Assembly: GCF_015070375.1 (NCBI RefSeq)
Contig: NZ_JADCLL010000001.1
Span: 250,501-314,500, forward strand
Source of the DNA: Nocardioides kribbensis
GTDB taxonomy: Bacteria; Actinomycetota; Actinomycetes; Propionibacteriales; Nocardioidaceae
DNA: 64,000 nt
Direction of reading: 5' to 3'
The translations under genes were made by a program, and so were the position numbers. The stretch's first letter is position 1. The number at the start of each line of letters is the position of its first letter. Of the stretch, positions 31,912 through 39,912 are shown in pieces. Below the pieces are notes generated by a model, which saw only the letters and a list, made by a program, of their open reading frames with translations, was not told where the DNA came from and did not search any database.

Positions 31912-32818
31912 GGGGTGGCGGCGTACGACAGGTCGGCACCCACTGGACCTGTCGTCTCCCGCCACTTCCGCCTGGTCGGCCACCGGACCGGTCAGCGGGC
32001 TCCAACCACGCCCCGCCCGGCAGCACCTCCCGCCGCCGGGCGGCCCGCCCGGGAAGTGGCGGCGTACGACCGCTCCGCACCTGCTGGACCGGTCGTCTCC
32101 CGCCACTTCCGCCCGGACGGGCCACCGGGACGTTCACCGGGCTCCGACCACGCCCCGCGCCGCAGTGCCTCCCGCCGCGGGCCGGCCCGCGGCGAGAAGT
32201 GGCGGCGAACGACCGCTCCGCACCTGCTGGACCTGTCGTCTCCCGCCACTTCCGCCCGGTCGACCACCGGGCCGGTCAGTGGGCTCCAACCACGCCCCGC
32301 GCCACAGTGCCTCCCGCCGCGGGGCGGCCCGCGGCGAGAAGTGGCGGCGTACGACCGGTCGGCACCTGCTGGACCGGTCGTCTCCCGCCACTTCCGCCCG
32401 GACGGGCCACCGGGACGTTCACCTGGCTCCAACCACGCCCCGTGCGGCAGTGCCTCCCGCGGCAGGGCGGCCCGCCCGAGAAGTGGCGGCGAACGACCGG
32501 CCGGCACCCGCCGGATCGGTCGTCTTCCGCCACTTGCAATCGGACGGGTCACCGGGACGTTCACCGGGCTCCAACCACGCCCCGCACGGCAGCGCTTCCG
32601 CGGCTGGCCGGCCCGCCCGAGAACTGGCGGCGAACGACCGCTCCGCACCTGCTGGACCTGTCATCTCCCGCCACTTCCGCCCGGTCGGCCCCCGGGCCGG
32701 TCAGTGGGCTCCAACCACGCCCCGCGCCGCAGTGCCTCCCGCCGCGGGGCGGCGCGCGCGAGAAGTGGCGGCGAACGACCGCTCCGCACCTGCTGGACCT
32801 GTCGTCTCCCGCCACTTC
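31912..32818. repeat. seven ~142-bp tandem repeats, each with a 57-bp inverted repeat
   Basis: Each copy holds a 57-bp inverted repeat bounded by GAAGTGGCGG and CCGCCACTTC. Copies start at 31912, 32053, 32196, 32338, 32480, 32621 and 32762 (period 141-143 bp). The inner arms are perfect in copy 1 (ACGACAGGTC/GACCTGTCGT) and copy 4 (ACGACCGGTC/GACCGGTCGT), a paired A:T to C:G change. Spacers share GGCTCCAACCACGCCCCGC and fall into two types ordered A-B-A-B-B-A-A. The period is not a multiple of three across copies, so long open frames here are not genes. No gene is seen in 31877-33011. Confidence 0.95.
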
Positions 32819-32957
32819 TGCCCGGTCGGCCACCGCGCGGTGAGGTCCCGTTCGGAACCGCGCGGGCCGGTCGCGGAGCAGCGACGCCACCCGGCGCGCC
32901 CGCGGTGGCGACCCGACCGCGTGGTGCCCGCCCCGCGGCGGGACGATCGAGCGGTGC

Positions 32958-32979
32958 GCGGCCCGGGACCCCGGGCCGC
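32958..32979. terminator. 10-bp GC hairpin upstream of map
   Basis: GCGGCCCGGG and CCCGGGCCGC are exact reverse complements separated by 2 nt. It lies downstream of the repeat array and about 20 nt before the map -10, and may insulate map from upstream transcription. Confidence 0.4.
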
Positions 32980-32998
32980 CCGTCTCCCGGGGCGCGCC

Positions 32999-33004
32999 TA
33001 GGCT
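32999..33004 (+). promoter_or_regulatory. -10 hexamer TAGGCT of map, leaderless
   Basis: TAGGCT is separated by 7 nt from the GTG start of map at 33012. Confidence 0.5.
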
Positions 33005-33011
33005 CGACCCC

Positions 33012-33782
33012 GTGATCGAGCTGCGCACGCCCACCCAGATCGAGCAGATGCGACCCGCGGGGCGCTTCGTGGCCGAGGTGCTGACCCGCCTGCGCGAGGT
33101 CGCCGACGTGGGGGTGAACCTGCTGGAGCTCGACCGGGTCGCGCACGACATGATCCGCGAGCGCGGGGCGGAGTCGTGCTACATCGACTACCACCCGTCG
33201 TTCGGCGCCTCGCCCTTCGGCAAGGTGCTCTGCACGTCGGTCAACGACGCCGTGCTCCACGGCCTGCCCCACGACTACACCCTGCGCGACGGCGACCTGC
33301 TCAGCGTCGACTTCGCCTGCGCCGTCGACGGCTGGGTCTCCGACTCCGCGCTCAGCGTCGTCGTCGGCACCCCGAGGCCGGAGGACCTGACGCTCATCGA
33401 GACCACCGAGCGGGCCCTGGCCGCGGGCATCGACGCCGCCCGTGTCGGCAACCGCGTCGGCGACATCTCGGCCGCGATCGCGGCCGTGGCCCACGAGGCC
33501 GGGCTGAGCGTCAACACCCAGTTCGGCGGGCACGGCGTGGGGCGCACCATGCACGGCGAGCCCCACATCGCCAACGACGGCCGCGCCGGTCGCGGACTGC
33601 GGCTCAAGGCCGGTCTGGTCATCGCGATCGAGCCGTGGTTCCTCCACACGACCGACGAGATCGTCACCGACCCCGACGGCTGGACGCTGCGCAGCGCCGA
33701 CGGGTCGCGCGGCGCCCACTCCGAGCACACCGTGGCCATCACCCCCGACGGGCCCCCGCTCGTGCTCACCGCGCGCGACTGA
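33012..33782 (+). CDS. map: type I methionine aminopeptidase
   Basis: Map removes the initiator methionine from nascent proteins. The 256-residue protein has the metal-ligand segments LLSVDFACAVDGWVSDSA (two aspartates), GGHGVGRTMHGEP (histidine), AIEPWFL (glutamate) and SEHTVAITPDG (glutamate). The substrate histidine is in DAVLHGLP. It starts with GTG 7 nt after a TAGGCT hexamer. It is monocistronic, and actinobacteria usually carry a second, secY-linked map elsewhere, so this is probably a paralog. Confidence 0.95.
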   Translation: MIELRTPTQIEQMRPAGRFVAEVLTRLREVADVGVNLLELDRVAHDMIRERGAESCYIDYHPSFGASPFGKVLCTSVNDAVLHGLPHDYTLRDGDLLSVDFACAVDGWVSDSALSVVVGTPRPEDLTLIETTERALAAGIDAARVGNRVGDISAAIAAVAHEAGLSVNTQFGGHGVGRTMHGEPHIANDGRAGRGLRLKAGLVIAIEPWFLHTTDEIVTDPDGWTLRSADGSRGAHSEHTVAITPDGPPLVLTARD

Positions 33783-33860
33783 CCCCCACGCCGTACGCCG
33801 GGACCGTCCGGGCCGGGTCGACAGCCGGGCCCGGCGACGGCTCGGCGACCGCTCGGCGGC

Positions 33861-34520
33861 TCAGCGCCCGGGCACGTGGCCGCGCGGCGGGGCCCACTGG
33901 CCCTCGGCGCGCAGGTGCTCGTAGATCTCCAGCTCGGGGCGCAGGTGGTCCTCGAGGCGGCGCCGCAGGGCGCGGCTGAGGTCGGGCCGGCTCGTGGAGG
34001 TCGACCAGTTCTTCATGGTGACCTCCAGCGGCTCGCCGATCTTCTCGGCGATCCAGCCCTCCCACACGTCGGGGCGCTCGAGGGCGAAGAGGCGGTCGAC
34101 GGCGATGTCGAGGTCGGCCGAGAGCGCGATGAAGCGGGCCTGGCGGCCCTTGAGCGCGCCCGGTGCGCCGTCGAGGTAGGCGCCGACGAAGGAGTCGAAG
34201 CTGACGTCGGCGGTGGAGTTGGCCGCGCGGGAGTTGTCGTCGTCCTGCAGAGCGGGGCGCTGGCGGTAGCGCCACCACGACTCCAGCCAGGCCACCGGCT
34301 CGCGGAACAGCGAGACCAGCTCGTAGTCGTCGCGCTGGTAGCCGCCGGTCTGGAGCACCGGCGCCATCCGGTTGGTGAAGGTGCGCGCGTTCATGTGCTT
34401 GAGGCGCGGGTTGATCCGCATCATCACCTCGGCGCGACCCATGAGGCTCGTGACGAGGGTGGTGGAGGCGCACTTGGGCATCGACAGCATGACGAAGCCG
34501 TGGCCGGGCAGGGCGATCAC
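33861..34520 (-). CDS. sulfotransferase-like P-loop protein
   Basis: This 219-residue protein has the 5'-phosphosulfate-binding-like motif LSMPKCASTTLVTSL near residue 12 and a 3'-phosphate-binding-like region SLFREPVAWLESWWRYR near residue 70. These fit the sulfotransferase family 2 group that uses PAPS, and the KHMNARTFTNR segment recurs in similar bacterial proteins. No secretion signal is present. GTG at 34520 is 7 nt after TAGGTT. The acceptor is unknown, and no PAPS-synthesis or glycan gene is adjacent. Confidence 0.75.
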   Translation of the reverse strand: MIALPGHGFVMLSMPKCASTTLVTSLMGRAEVMMRINPRLKHMNARTFTNRMAPVLQTGGYQRDDYELVSLFREPVAWLESWWRYRQRPALQDDDNSRAANSTADVSFDSFVGAYLDGAPGALKGRQARFIALSADLDIAVDRLFALERPDVWEGWIAEKIGEPLEVTMKNWSTSTSRPDLSRALRRRLEDHLRPELEIYEHLRAEGQWAPPRGHVPGR

Positions 34521-34527
34521 GACGACG

Positions 34528-34533
34528 AACCTA
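34528..34533 (-). promoter_or_regulatory. -10 hexamer TAGGTT, leaderless
   Basis: TAGGTT on the minus strand lies 7 nt upstream of the GTG at 34520. Confidence 0.5.
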
Positions 34534-34550
34534 GCCGACCCGGGCCGGCG

Positions 34551-35153
34551 TCAGCCCAGCCGGCGGTAGGCGCCGCGGTGGAAGAGCAGCGGCGGGGCGT
34601 CCGCACCGCCGGGCCCCTCGGCGAGGGCCAGCACGCGCCCGACCACCACGTCGTGGTCACCGGCCTCGTGGACCGCGTCGATCGCGCAGTCGACGTGGGC
34701 GACCGCGCCGTCGAGCCGGGGCGCCCCGGTCGTGGGCGACGCGGTCCAGCCCACTCCCGCGAACTTGTCCACGCCGCGGCTGGCCATGCGGGTGGACAGC
34801 TCCTGCTGGTGCTCGGCGAGGACGTTGACGCAGAAGCGGCCCGCCTCGCGGACGCGGGGCCACGCGCGGGAGGACCGGGCCAGCACCACCAGCACCAGCG
34901 GCGGGTCGAGGGAGACGCTGGCGAAGGACTGGCAGGTCACGCCCACGGGCCCCTCGGGGGTGTCCGCGGTGACCACGGTGAGCCCGGAGGCGAAGGAGCC
35001 GACCACGTCGCGGAAGCGACGGTCGGTGAGCGGGTAGGCCCGCCCGTCGAGGTGGTACTCGGGATCGGCGTCGTCGGCGAGCCAGGCCGGGGCTCCCGGC
35101 TCGGGCTCCGTGCCTGTGCCGGGCCCGTCGTGGTCGGAGCCGGCGGAGGTCAT
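34551..35153 (-). CDS. flavin reductase-like FMN-binding protein
   Basis: This 200-residue protein has the flavin-reductase-like domain from about residue 45 (RFRDVVGSFASGLTVVT), with PVGVTCQSFASVSLDPPLVL and AGRFCVNVLAEHQQ. Such proteins reduce FMN or FAD with NAD(P)H, often to feed two-component monooxygenases; none is adjacent. The first ~30 residues are acidic, proline/glycine-rich and unconserved. ATG at 35153 is 7 nt after TAGCGT. Confidence 0.9.
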   Translation of the reverse strand: MTSAGSDHDGPGTGTEPEPGAPAWLADDADPEYHLDGRAYPLTDRRFRDVVGSFASGLTVVTADTPEGPVGVTCQSFASVSLDPPLVLVVLARSSRAWPRVREAGRFCVNVLAEHQQELSTRMASRGVDKFAGVGWTASPTTGAPRLDGAVAHVDCAIDAVHEAGDHDVVVGRVLALAEGPGGADAPPLLFHRGAYRRLG

Positions 35154-35160
35154 GGCACCC

Positions 35161-35166
35161 ACGCTA
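35161..35166 (-). promoter_or_regulatory. -10 hexamer TAGCGT, leaderless
   Basis: TAGCGT on the minus strand lies 7 nt upstream of the ATG at 35153. Confidence 0.5.
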
Positions 35167-35229
35167 GCCAGCCCCGCGCCCGCCCCCGGCGGGTGGGTCG
35201 GGCGGCGGACCACCCCCGACCACCCCGGG

Positions 35230-36480
35230 CTACCCCGGCCGGCGGGCGAGCACGTAGAGCCGCTCGGTGGTCTCGCCGTGGTGGAGCAAGGGCCCTCGGT
35301 GGTACCACTCGACGTCGACCAGACCCGCGGCCCGGACCGCGGCGAGCACGCGCGCCGGCTCGTGGAGCACCAGGGCGAGGTCGACCTCGCGCTCGAGCCA
35401 GGAGTTGGTGCGGCGCACCGCGGGACCCGCGGCGGAGGCCGCCTGGAGCGCCAGCACCAGGTGACCGCCGGGCGCGAGGGGCCGCACCAGGGCGGCGACG
35501 GCGTCGTCGAGCTCGGAGGGCGCGAGGTGGATGAGGGAGTACCACGCCAGCACCGCGCCCCACCCGGGCGCCGTCGTGGGTCGCATGAGCCGCCGCAGGT
35601 CGCCGACCTCGTAGGCCCCGTCGGGGAAGCGACGCCGGGCCTCGGCCACCATCGCCGGGGACAGGTCCACCCCCGAGGCGTCCGCGCCCAGCGAGCGCAG
35701 CAGGGCGGTGGTGTGGCCGGGCCCGCTGCCGACCTCGACGACCGGTCGGCCGTCGGCGAGCGCGACGACCCGGCCCAGCAGCCACGTCTCCAGCCCGAGG
35801 GGGCCGTGGGCGCCCTCGGCGTACTCCTCGGCGAAGCGGGCGGCGTAGGGCTCGGCCAGTGCGTCGTAGGAGGCGCGGACGCGCTCGTCGCGCGCCTCCG
35901 GGCCGTCGGCGAGCACCGACTCCCGCTCGTCGGGGCCGGCGGCGGCCGGTCCACCGGTCGCCGTCGTGTCGGCCTCGACCGGCCCCAGGAGGTGGGCCCA
36001 CCGGCTGTCGAGCCGGCCCGAGCGCGGAGAGACCTCGCGCACCAGGGGCCGCTCCCGCGCGGCGAGGCGCAGCAGGCACGCGTCGACGGCGTCGCGGTCG
36101 GCGAAGGGGTGGAGCCGCTCGGTGCGGGTGCGGAGCTCGCCGGGGGCCTGCACCCCCCGCAGCAGCAGCACGGTCAGCAGCGCGCGCTCGTCGGGCCCGA
36201 GGTCGAGCTCCTCCTCCAGCACCTGGTGGTACTTCAGCGTGCGACGACCGGAGTCGGACCAGACGATCCTCACCAGCCCGCGGTCTTTGAGGCCGCGCGC
36301 CACCTGCTCGACCTGCTGCTCGTCGTAGGCCACCACCGGGTCGCGGCTGGAGGTCTGGTTGCAGGCGGTGCGCAGCGCGTTGAGGGAGAGCGGGTACGAC
36401 GCGGGCACCGTCACCTGCTTCTCCAGCAGCGCGCCGAGCACCCGCTGCTCCTCGGGCGAGAGCGGCTCGGGGATCGGCAT
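35230..36480 (-). CDS. DUF480 (YceH-like) domain fused to class I SAM methyltransferase
   Basis: This 416-residue protein combines two domains. Residues 1-165 match YceH/DUF480, a double winged-helix fold (EQRVLGALLEKQVTVPASYPL, NALRTACNQTSSRDPVVAYDE). Residues about 205-416 are a class I methyltransferase with VVEVGSGPGHTTALL and a SAM-acidic segment SGVDLSPAM. A low-complexity Gly/Ala linker joins them. A single reading frame, strong family matches on both sides and no internal start or stop argue for a true fusion. ATG at 36480 is 6 nt after TAGGGT. Substrate unknown; a DNA-sensing methyltransferase is speculation. Confidence 0.88.
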   Translation of the reverse strand: MPIPEPLSPEEQRVLGALLEKQVTVPASYPLSLNALRTACNQTSSRDPVVAYDEQQVEQVARGLKDRGLVRIVWSDSGRRTLKYHQVLEEELDLGPDERALLTVLLLRGVQAPGELRTRTERLHPFADRDAVDACLLRLAARERPLVREVSPRSGRLDSRWAHLLGPVEADTTATGGPAAAGPDERESVLADGPEARDERVRASYDALAEPYAARFAEEYAEGAHGPLGLETWLLGRVVALADGRPVVEVGSGPGHTTALLRSLGADASGVDLSPAMVAEARRRFPDGAYEVGDLRRLMRPTTAPGWGAVLAWYSLIHLAPSELDDAVAALVRPLAPGGHLVLALQAASAAGPAVRRTNSWLEREVDLALVLHEPARVLAAVRAAGLVDVEWYHRGPLLHHGETTERLYVLARRPG

Positions 36481-36486
36481 GGGCCG

Positions 36487-36492
36487 ACCCTA
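36487..36492 (-). promoter_or_regulatory. -10 hexamer TAGGGT, leaderless
   Basis: TAGGGT on the minus strand is 6 nt from the ATG at 36480. It faces away from the leaderless promoter of the FAD oxidase gene in an 84-bp shared intergenic region. Confidence 0.55.
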
Positions 36493-36552
36493 GCCGCGCG
36501 CGACGGCCCCGCCCGGCCGCCCGACGCCGAGGTCGGCCCCGACCGCTGTGGG

Positions 36553-36558
36553 TACGGT
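36553..36558 (+). promoter_or_regulatory. -10 hexamer TACGGT, leaderless
   Basis: TACGGT is 6 nt upstream of the ATG at 36565 of the FAD-linked oxidase gene. Confidence 0.5.
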
Positions 36559-36564
36559 CGGCAC

Positions 36565-37929
36565 ATGACCTGGGACGCCCTGCCTGCCGGAGTGCTCATC
36601 GACGACCCCGACGTCGTCGCGGGCTACGCCCACGACCAGTCGCGGCTCACCGAGCGCGCCACGCCGTCGGTGGTGCTCGCCCCGCGCAGCACCGCCGAGG
36701 TGCAGGCCTGCCTGCGCGCCGCCTCGGCGGCCGGCGTGGCCGTCGTGCCCCGGGGCGCCGGCAGCGGCCTGGTGGGCGGCGCCAACGCGCCGGCCGGGAG
36801 CGCCGTGCTGTCGCTGCACCGGATGGACCGCGTGCTGGAGGTCGACCCCGTCGAGCGGCTCGCGGTCGTGCAGCCGGGGGTCGTCACCGGCGACCTGCGC
36901 TCCGCCGCGGCCGGTGCCGGGCTGTTCTACCCGCCCGACCCGGGGTCGGTCGCCTTCTGCACGGTCGGCGGCAACGTCGCCACCGACGCCGGCGGCATGT
37001 GCTGCGTCAAGTACGGCGTCACCGGCGACTTCGTGGAGGCCCTGGAGGTCGTGCTCGCCGACGGCCGGGTCCTGCGCACCGGCACCCGCACGGTCAAGGG
37101 CGTGGCCGGCTACGACCTCACCAGCCTCTTCGTCGGCTCCGAGGGCACCCTGGGCGTGGTCACGGAGATCACCGTGCGCCTGCTGCCGGCGCCCGCCGCA
37201 CCGCAGACCCTCGTGGCCTCCTTCGACCGCCTCGCCTCGGCCGGCGACGCGGTGGCCCGGATCGCGGCCGCCGGGCTGACCCCCTCGCTGCTGGAGGTGC
37301 TCGACCGCACCACGGTGCGGGCCGTCGACGCCCACGCCGGCATGGGCCTCGGCGACGTCGCCGCCCTGCTGCTGGTGCAGTCCGACGACGCCGGGCCCGG
37401 GGCGGCGGCGCTGCTGGAGCAGGTGGAGTCGCACTGCACCGGCGCCGGGGCCGTCGACGTGGCGCGCAGCGACGACGCCGAGGAGGCGGCGATGCTGCTC
37501 GAGGCGCGACGCCTCGCCCTGCCCGCGCTCGAGCGCCTGGCCGCCGACCGCGGCGGCGACTGGCTGCTCGACGACGTCTGCGTGCCCCGGGCCCGGGTGG
37601 TCGACCTGATCGGCGCGGTCGAGGCCGTCGCCCACGAGCTCGGCCTGACCATCGGCGTCTTCGGGCACGCCGGCGACGGCAACCTGCACCCCACGATCGT
37701 CTACGACCACACCGACCCCGACGGACGCGCCACCGCGATGCGCGCCTTCGACCGGATCACCGAGGCCGCGCTCGCGCTGGGGGGCACCATCACCGGCGAG
37801 CACGGCGTGGGCACGCTGAAGAGGCACTGGCTGACCCGCGAGCTCGACCCCGTCGCCCTCGACGTGCAGCGGGCCCTGCGACGCACCTTCGACCCCGCCG
37901 GCGTGCTCAGCCCCCACGCGGTGCTCTAG
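36565..37929 (+). CDS. FAD-linked oxidase (GlcD/D-lactate dehydrogenase-like)
   Basis: This 454-residue flavoprotein has an N-terminal FAD-binding type 4 domain (VVPRGAGSGLVGGANAP, GSVAFCTVGGNVATDAGG, FVGSEGTLGVVTEI) and a C-terminal FAD-oxidase domain with GVFGHAGDGNLHP and TGEHGVGTLKRHWL. It most resembles glycolate oxidase subunit GlcD and D-lactate dehydrogenases, which oxidise 2-hydroxy acids and pass electrons to quinone. No GlcE/GlcF partners are adjacent, so the substrate is open. The short leaderless-type 5' region fixes the start at 36565. Confidence 0.92.
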   Translation: MTWDALPAGVLIDDPDVVAGYAHDQSRLTERATPSVVLAPRSTAEVQACLRAASAAGVAVVPRGAGSGLVGGANAPAGSAVLSLHRMDRVLEVDPVERLAVVQPGVVTGDLRSAAAGAGLFYPPDPGSVAFCTVGGNVATDAGGMCCVKYGVTGDFVEALEVVLADGRVLRTGTRTVKGVAGYDLTSLFVGSEGTLGVVTEITVRLLPAPAAPQTLVASFDRLASAGDAVARIAAAGLTPSLLEVLDRTTVRAVDAHAGMGLGDVAALLLVQSDDAGPGAAALLEQVESHCTGAGAVDVARSDDAEEAAMLLEARRLALPALERLAADRGGDWLLDDVCVPRARVVDLIGAVEAVAHELGLTIGVFGHAGDGNLHPTIVYDHTDPDGRATAMRAFDRITEAALALGGTITGEHGVGTLKRHWLTRELDPVALDVQRALRRTFDPAGVLSPHAVL

Positions 37930-38048
37930 CCGCCCCGCGCGCCGGACCTCCTGCCCCGGGGCCGACTGTGCGGCGCACCACCCGGGCCGCAGGAATCGTG
38001 CGGGCCGCCGACCGGTTGGGCAGGAGTCCCCTCCGGAAAGGCAGTCCC

Positions 38049-39371
38049 GTGAAGCACGCACTCTCGGCGGTCCGCAGAACCCCGTTCTGGGCCCAGATCG
38101 TCCTCGGCCTGGTGCTCGGCGTCGTCCTGGGCCTGGTGGCCCGCACCTGGGACGTGGCCTGGCTGGCCACGACCCTCGACACCATCGGCAGCACCTTCGT
38201 CGGCCTGCTCACCGCGGCCGTGCCGCCGCTGGTCTTCGCCGCCATCGTGGTCAGCGTGACCAACCTGCGCGAGGTCTCCAACGCCGCGCGGCTGGCCACG
38301 CAGACGCTGGTCTGGTTCGCGATCACGTCGCTGGTGGCCGTCACGATCGGCATCACGCTGGGCCTGCTCACCAACCCCGGCAGCAGCGCCGACGTCTCGG
38401 CCGCGGGCGCGACGTACGAGGGCACCAGCGGCTCGTGGCTGGACTTCCTCACCGGCCTGGTGCCGGCCAACGTGCTCGGCCTGGAGATCGAGGAGGGCGC
38501 CGCGTCCTTCAACGTGCTGCAGATCGTGGTGGTCGCCCTCGTCGTGGGCGCCGCCTCGCTGAAGGCCGGCGAGAAGGCCGAGCCGTTCCTGGGCTTCATG
38601 CGCTCGGCGCTGGCCGTCGTGCAGCAGGTCCTGTGGTGGATCATCAAGCTGGCCCCGCTCGGCACCCTCGGCCTGCTGGGCCGCGCCGTCGCGACCTACG
38701 GCTGGGACCTGGTGGCGCCGCTGGCGGTCTTCACCGTCGACGTCTACGTCGGCTGCCTGCTGGTGATGTTCGTGGTCTACCCCGTCATCCTGCGCCTGCA
38801 CGGCCTGTCGCCGGTGAAGTTCTTCTCCGGCGCCTGGCCCGCGATCCAGCTGGCCTTCGTCTCGCGCTCCTCGGTGGGCACGATGCCGCTGACCCAGCAG
38901 GTGACGACGCGCAACCTCGGCGTGCCGCAGGAGTACTCCTCCTTCGCGGTGCCGCTCGGCGCGACCACCAAGATGGACGGCTGCGCGGCCATCTACCCCG
39001 CGCTGGCCGCGATCACGGTGGCGCAGATCTTCGGCATCACCCTCGGCGTGCAGGACTACCTGCTCATCGCCTTCGTGTCGGTGGTCGGCTCCGCCGCCAC
39101 CGCGGGTCTCACCGGCGCCGTCGTCATGCTGACGCTGACCCTCACCACCCTGGGCCTGCCGCTGGAGGGCGTGGCGCTGCTGCTGGCCATCGACCCGATC
39201 CTCGACATGATGCGCACCGCCACCAACGTGGCCGGCCAGGCGCTCGTGCCGACCATCGTGGCCCGCCGCGAGGGCATCCTCGACGTCGACGCCTACCACG
39301 CGCCGCGTCGCGGAGCCCCCGTCGGCGACACCCCCGAGCCGGTCCGCGAGCCGGAGCCGGCCGGGGTCTGA
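38049..39371 (+). CDS. dicarboxylate/amino acid:cation symporter (DAACS family)
   Basis: This 440-residue membrane protein is a GltP/DctA-like symporter that takes up dicarboxylates or acidic amino acids with H+ or Na+. It has about eight helices plus the re-entrant serine-rich loop FVSRSSVGTMPLTQQ, the mid-membrane SSFAVPLGATTKMDG and the transport motif DPILDMMRTATNVAGQALV. GTG at 38049 is chosen because GGAAAGG lies 7 nt upstream; longer upstream frames overlap the FAD oxidase gene. It follows that gene by 119 bp, so D-lactate or glycolate metabolism may be linked, but this is inference. Confidence 0.95.
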   Translation: MKHALSAVRRTPFWAQIVLGLVLGVVLGLVARTWDVAWLATTLDTIGSTFVGLLTAAVPPLVFAAIVVSVTNLREVSNAARLATQTLVWFAITSLVAVTIGITLGLLTNPGSSADVSAAGATYEGTSGSWLDFLTGLVPANVLGLEIEEGAASFNVLQIVVVALVVGAASLKAGEKAEPFLGFMRSALAVVQQVLWWIIKLAPLGTLGLLGRAVATYGWDLVAPLAVFTVDVYVGCLLVMFVVYPVILRLHGLSPVKFFSGAWPAIQLAFVSRSSVGTMPLTQQVTTRNLGVPQEYSSFAVPLGATTKMDGCAAIYPALAAITVAQIFGITLGVQDYLLIAFVSVVGSAATAGLTGAVVMLTLTLTTLGLPLEGVALLLAIDPILDMMRTATNVAGQALVPTIVARREGILDVDAYHAPRRGAPVGDTPEPVREPEPAGV

Positions 39372-39396
39372 CCAGCACCCCCGGGACGGCGGGTCC

Positions 39397-39912
39397 TCAG
39401 CGGGCGAGGTCGGTGACCTCGCCCGCGTCGGGGTCCCAGTGGCGCAGCGACGCCAGCCGCAGCTCCAGGGCCGCGTCGTGGTCGCCCAGGGCCTCCAGGG
39501 CCCGGGGCACGTCGGACCGGTCGAGACCCCGGGCGAGGGTCAGGTGGGGCACCCAGCCGTGGTGGCGGCGCTCGGGCACGTGCACCCGCACCGCCAGCAC
39601 CCGGCGCACCACGTCGTCGCTCAGCTGCACCGGGCGGGCCAGGGCCACGCGGCCGCCCCCGCCGCCGAGGAGCAGGACGCCACCGACCACGGCCGTCACC
39701 GGCAGCAGCGAGCCCAGGCGCGCCGTCGCCACGTCGAGGGCGTCGCTCGACAGCGCGGGGGCCTCCACCACGCTGACGTGGGCGGCGTTGGAGGCGCCGC
39801 GGTGGTCGAGCTGGGAGGGCAGCCCGGCGTCGCGCAGGGCCTGCCACTGCCGGCGTACGGCGGCCTGGCCCGCCTCGTCGGGCAGCAGCTCGAGGGAGTG
39901 CAGCCGCGCCAT
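39397..39912 (-). CDS. 2'-5' RNA ligase family / 2H phosphoesterase
   Basis: This 171-residue protein has the two HxT/S motifs of the 2H phosphoesterase superfamily, HVSV near residue 45 and HLTL near residue 122. It belongs to the 2'-5' RNA ligase-like group. Activity on RNA ends or cyclic nucleotides is likely but not identified. Its ATG overlaps the stop of the photolyase-like gene as ATGA, so the two proteins are made in a coupled way. It runs convergent to the symporter gene. Confidence 0.85.
   Translation of the reverse strand: MARLHSLELLPDEAGQAAVRRQWQALRDAGLPSQLDHRGASNAAHVSVVEAPALSSDALDVATARLGSLLPVTAVVGGVLLLGGGGGRVALARPVQLSDDVVRRVLAVRVHVPERRHHGWVPHLTLARGLDRSDVPRALEALGDHDAALELRLASLRHWDPDAGEVTDLAR

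Noticed and set aside
31912..32818. CRISPR array
   Set aside because: Repeats are ~142 bp with long inverted repeats and related spacers; no short direct repeats with unique spacers and no cas genes are present.
31898..33015. Long plus-strand open frames across the repeat array
   Set aside because: The three frames are all open because of base composition. The 141-143-bp repeat period shifts frame from copy to copy, and the encoded peptides resemble nothing.
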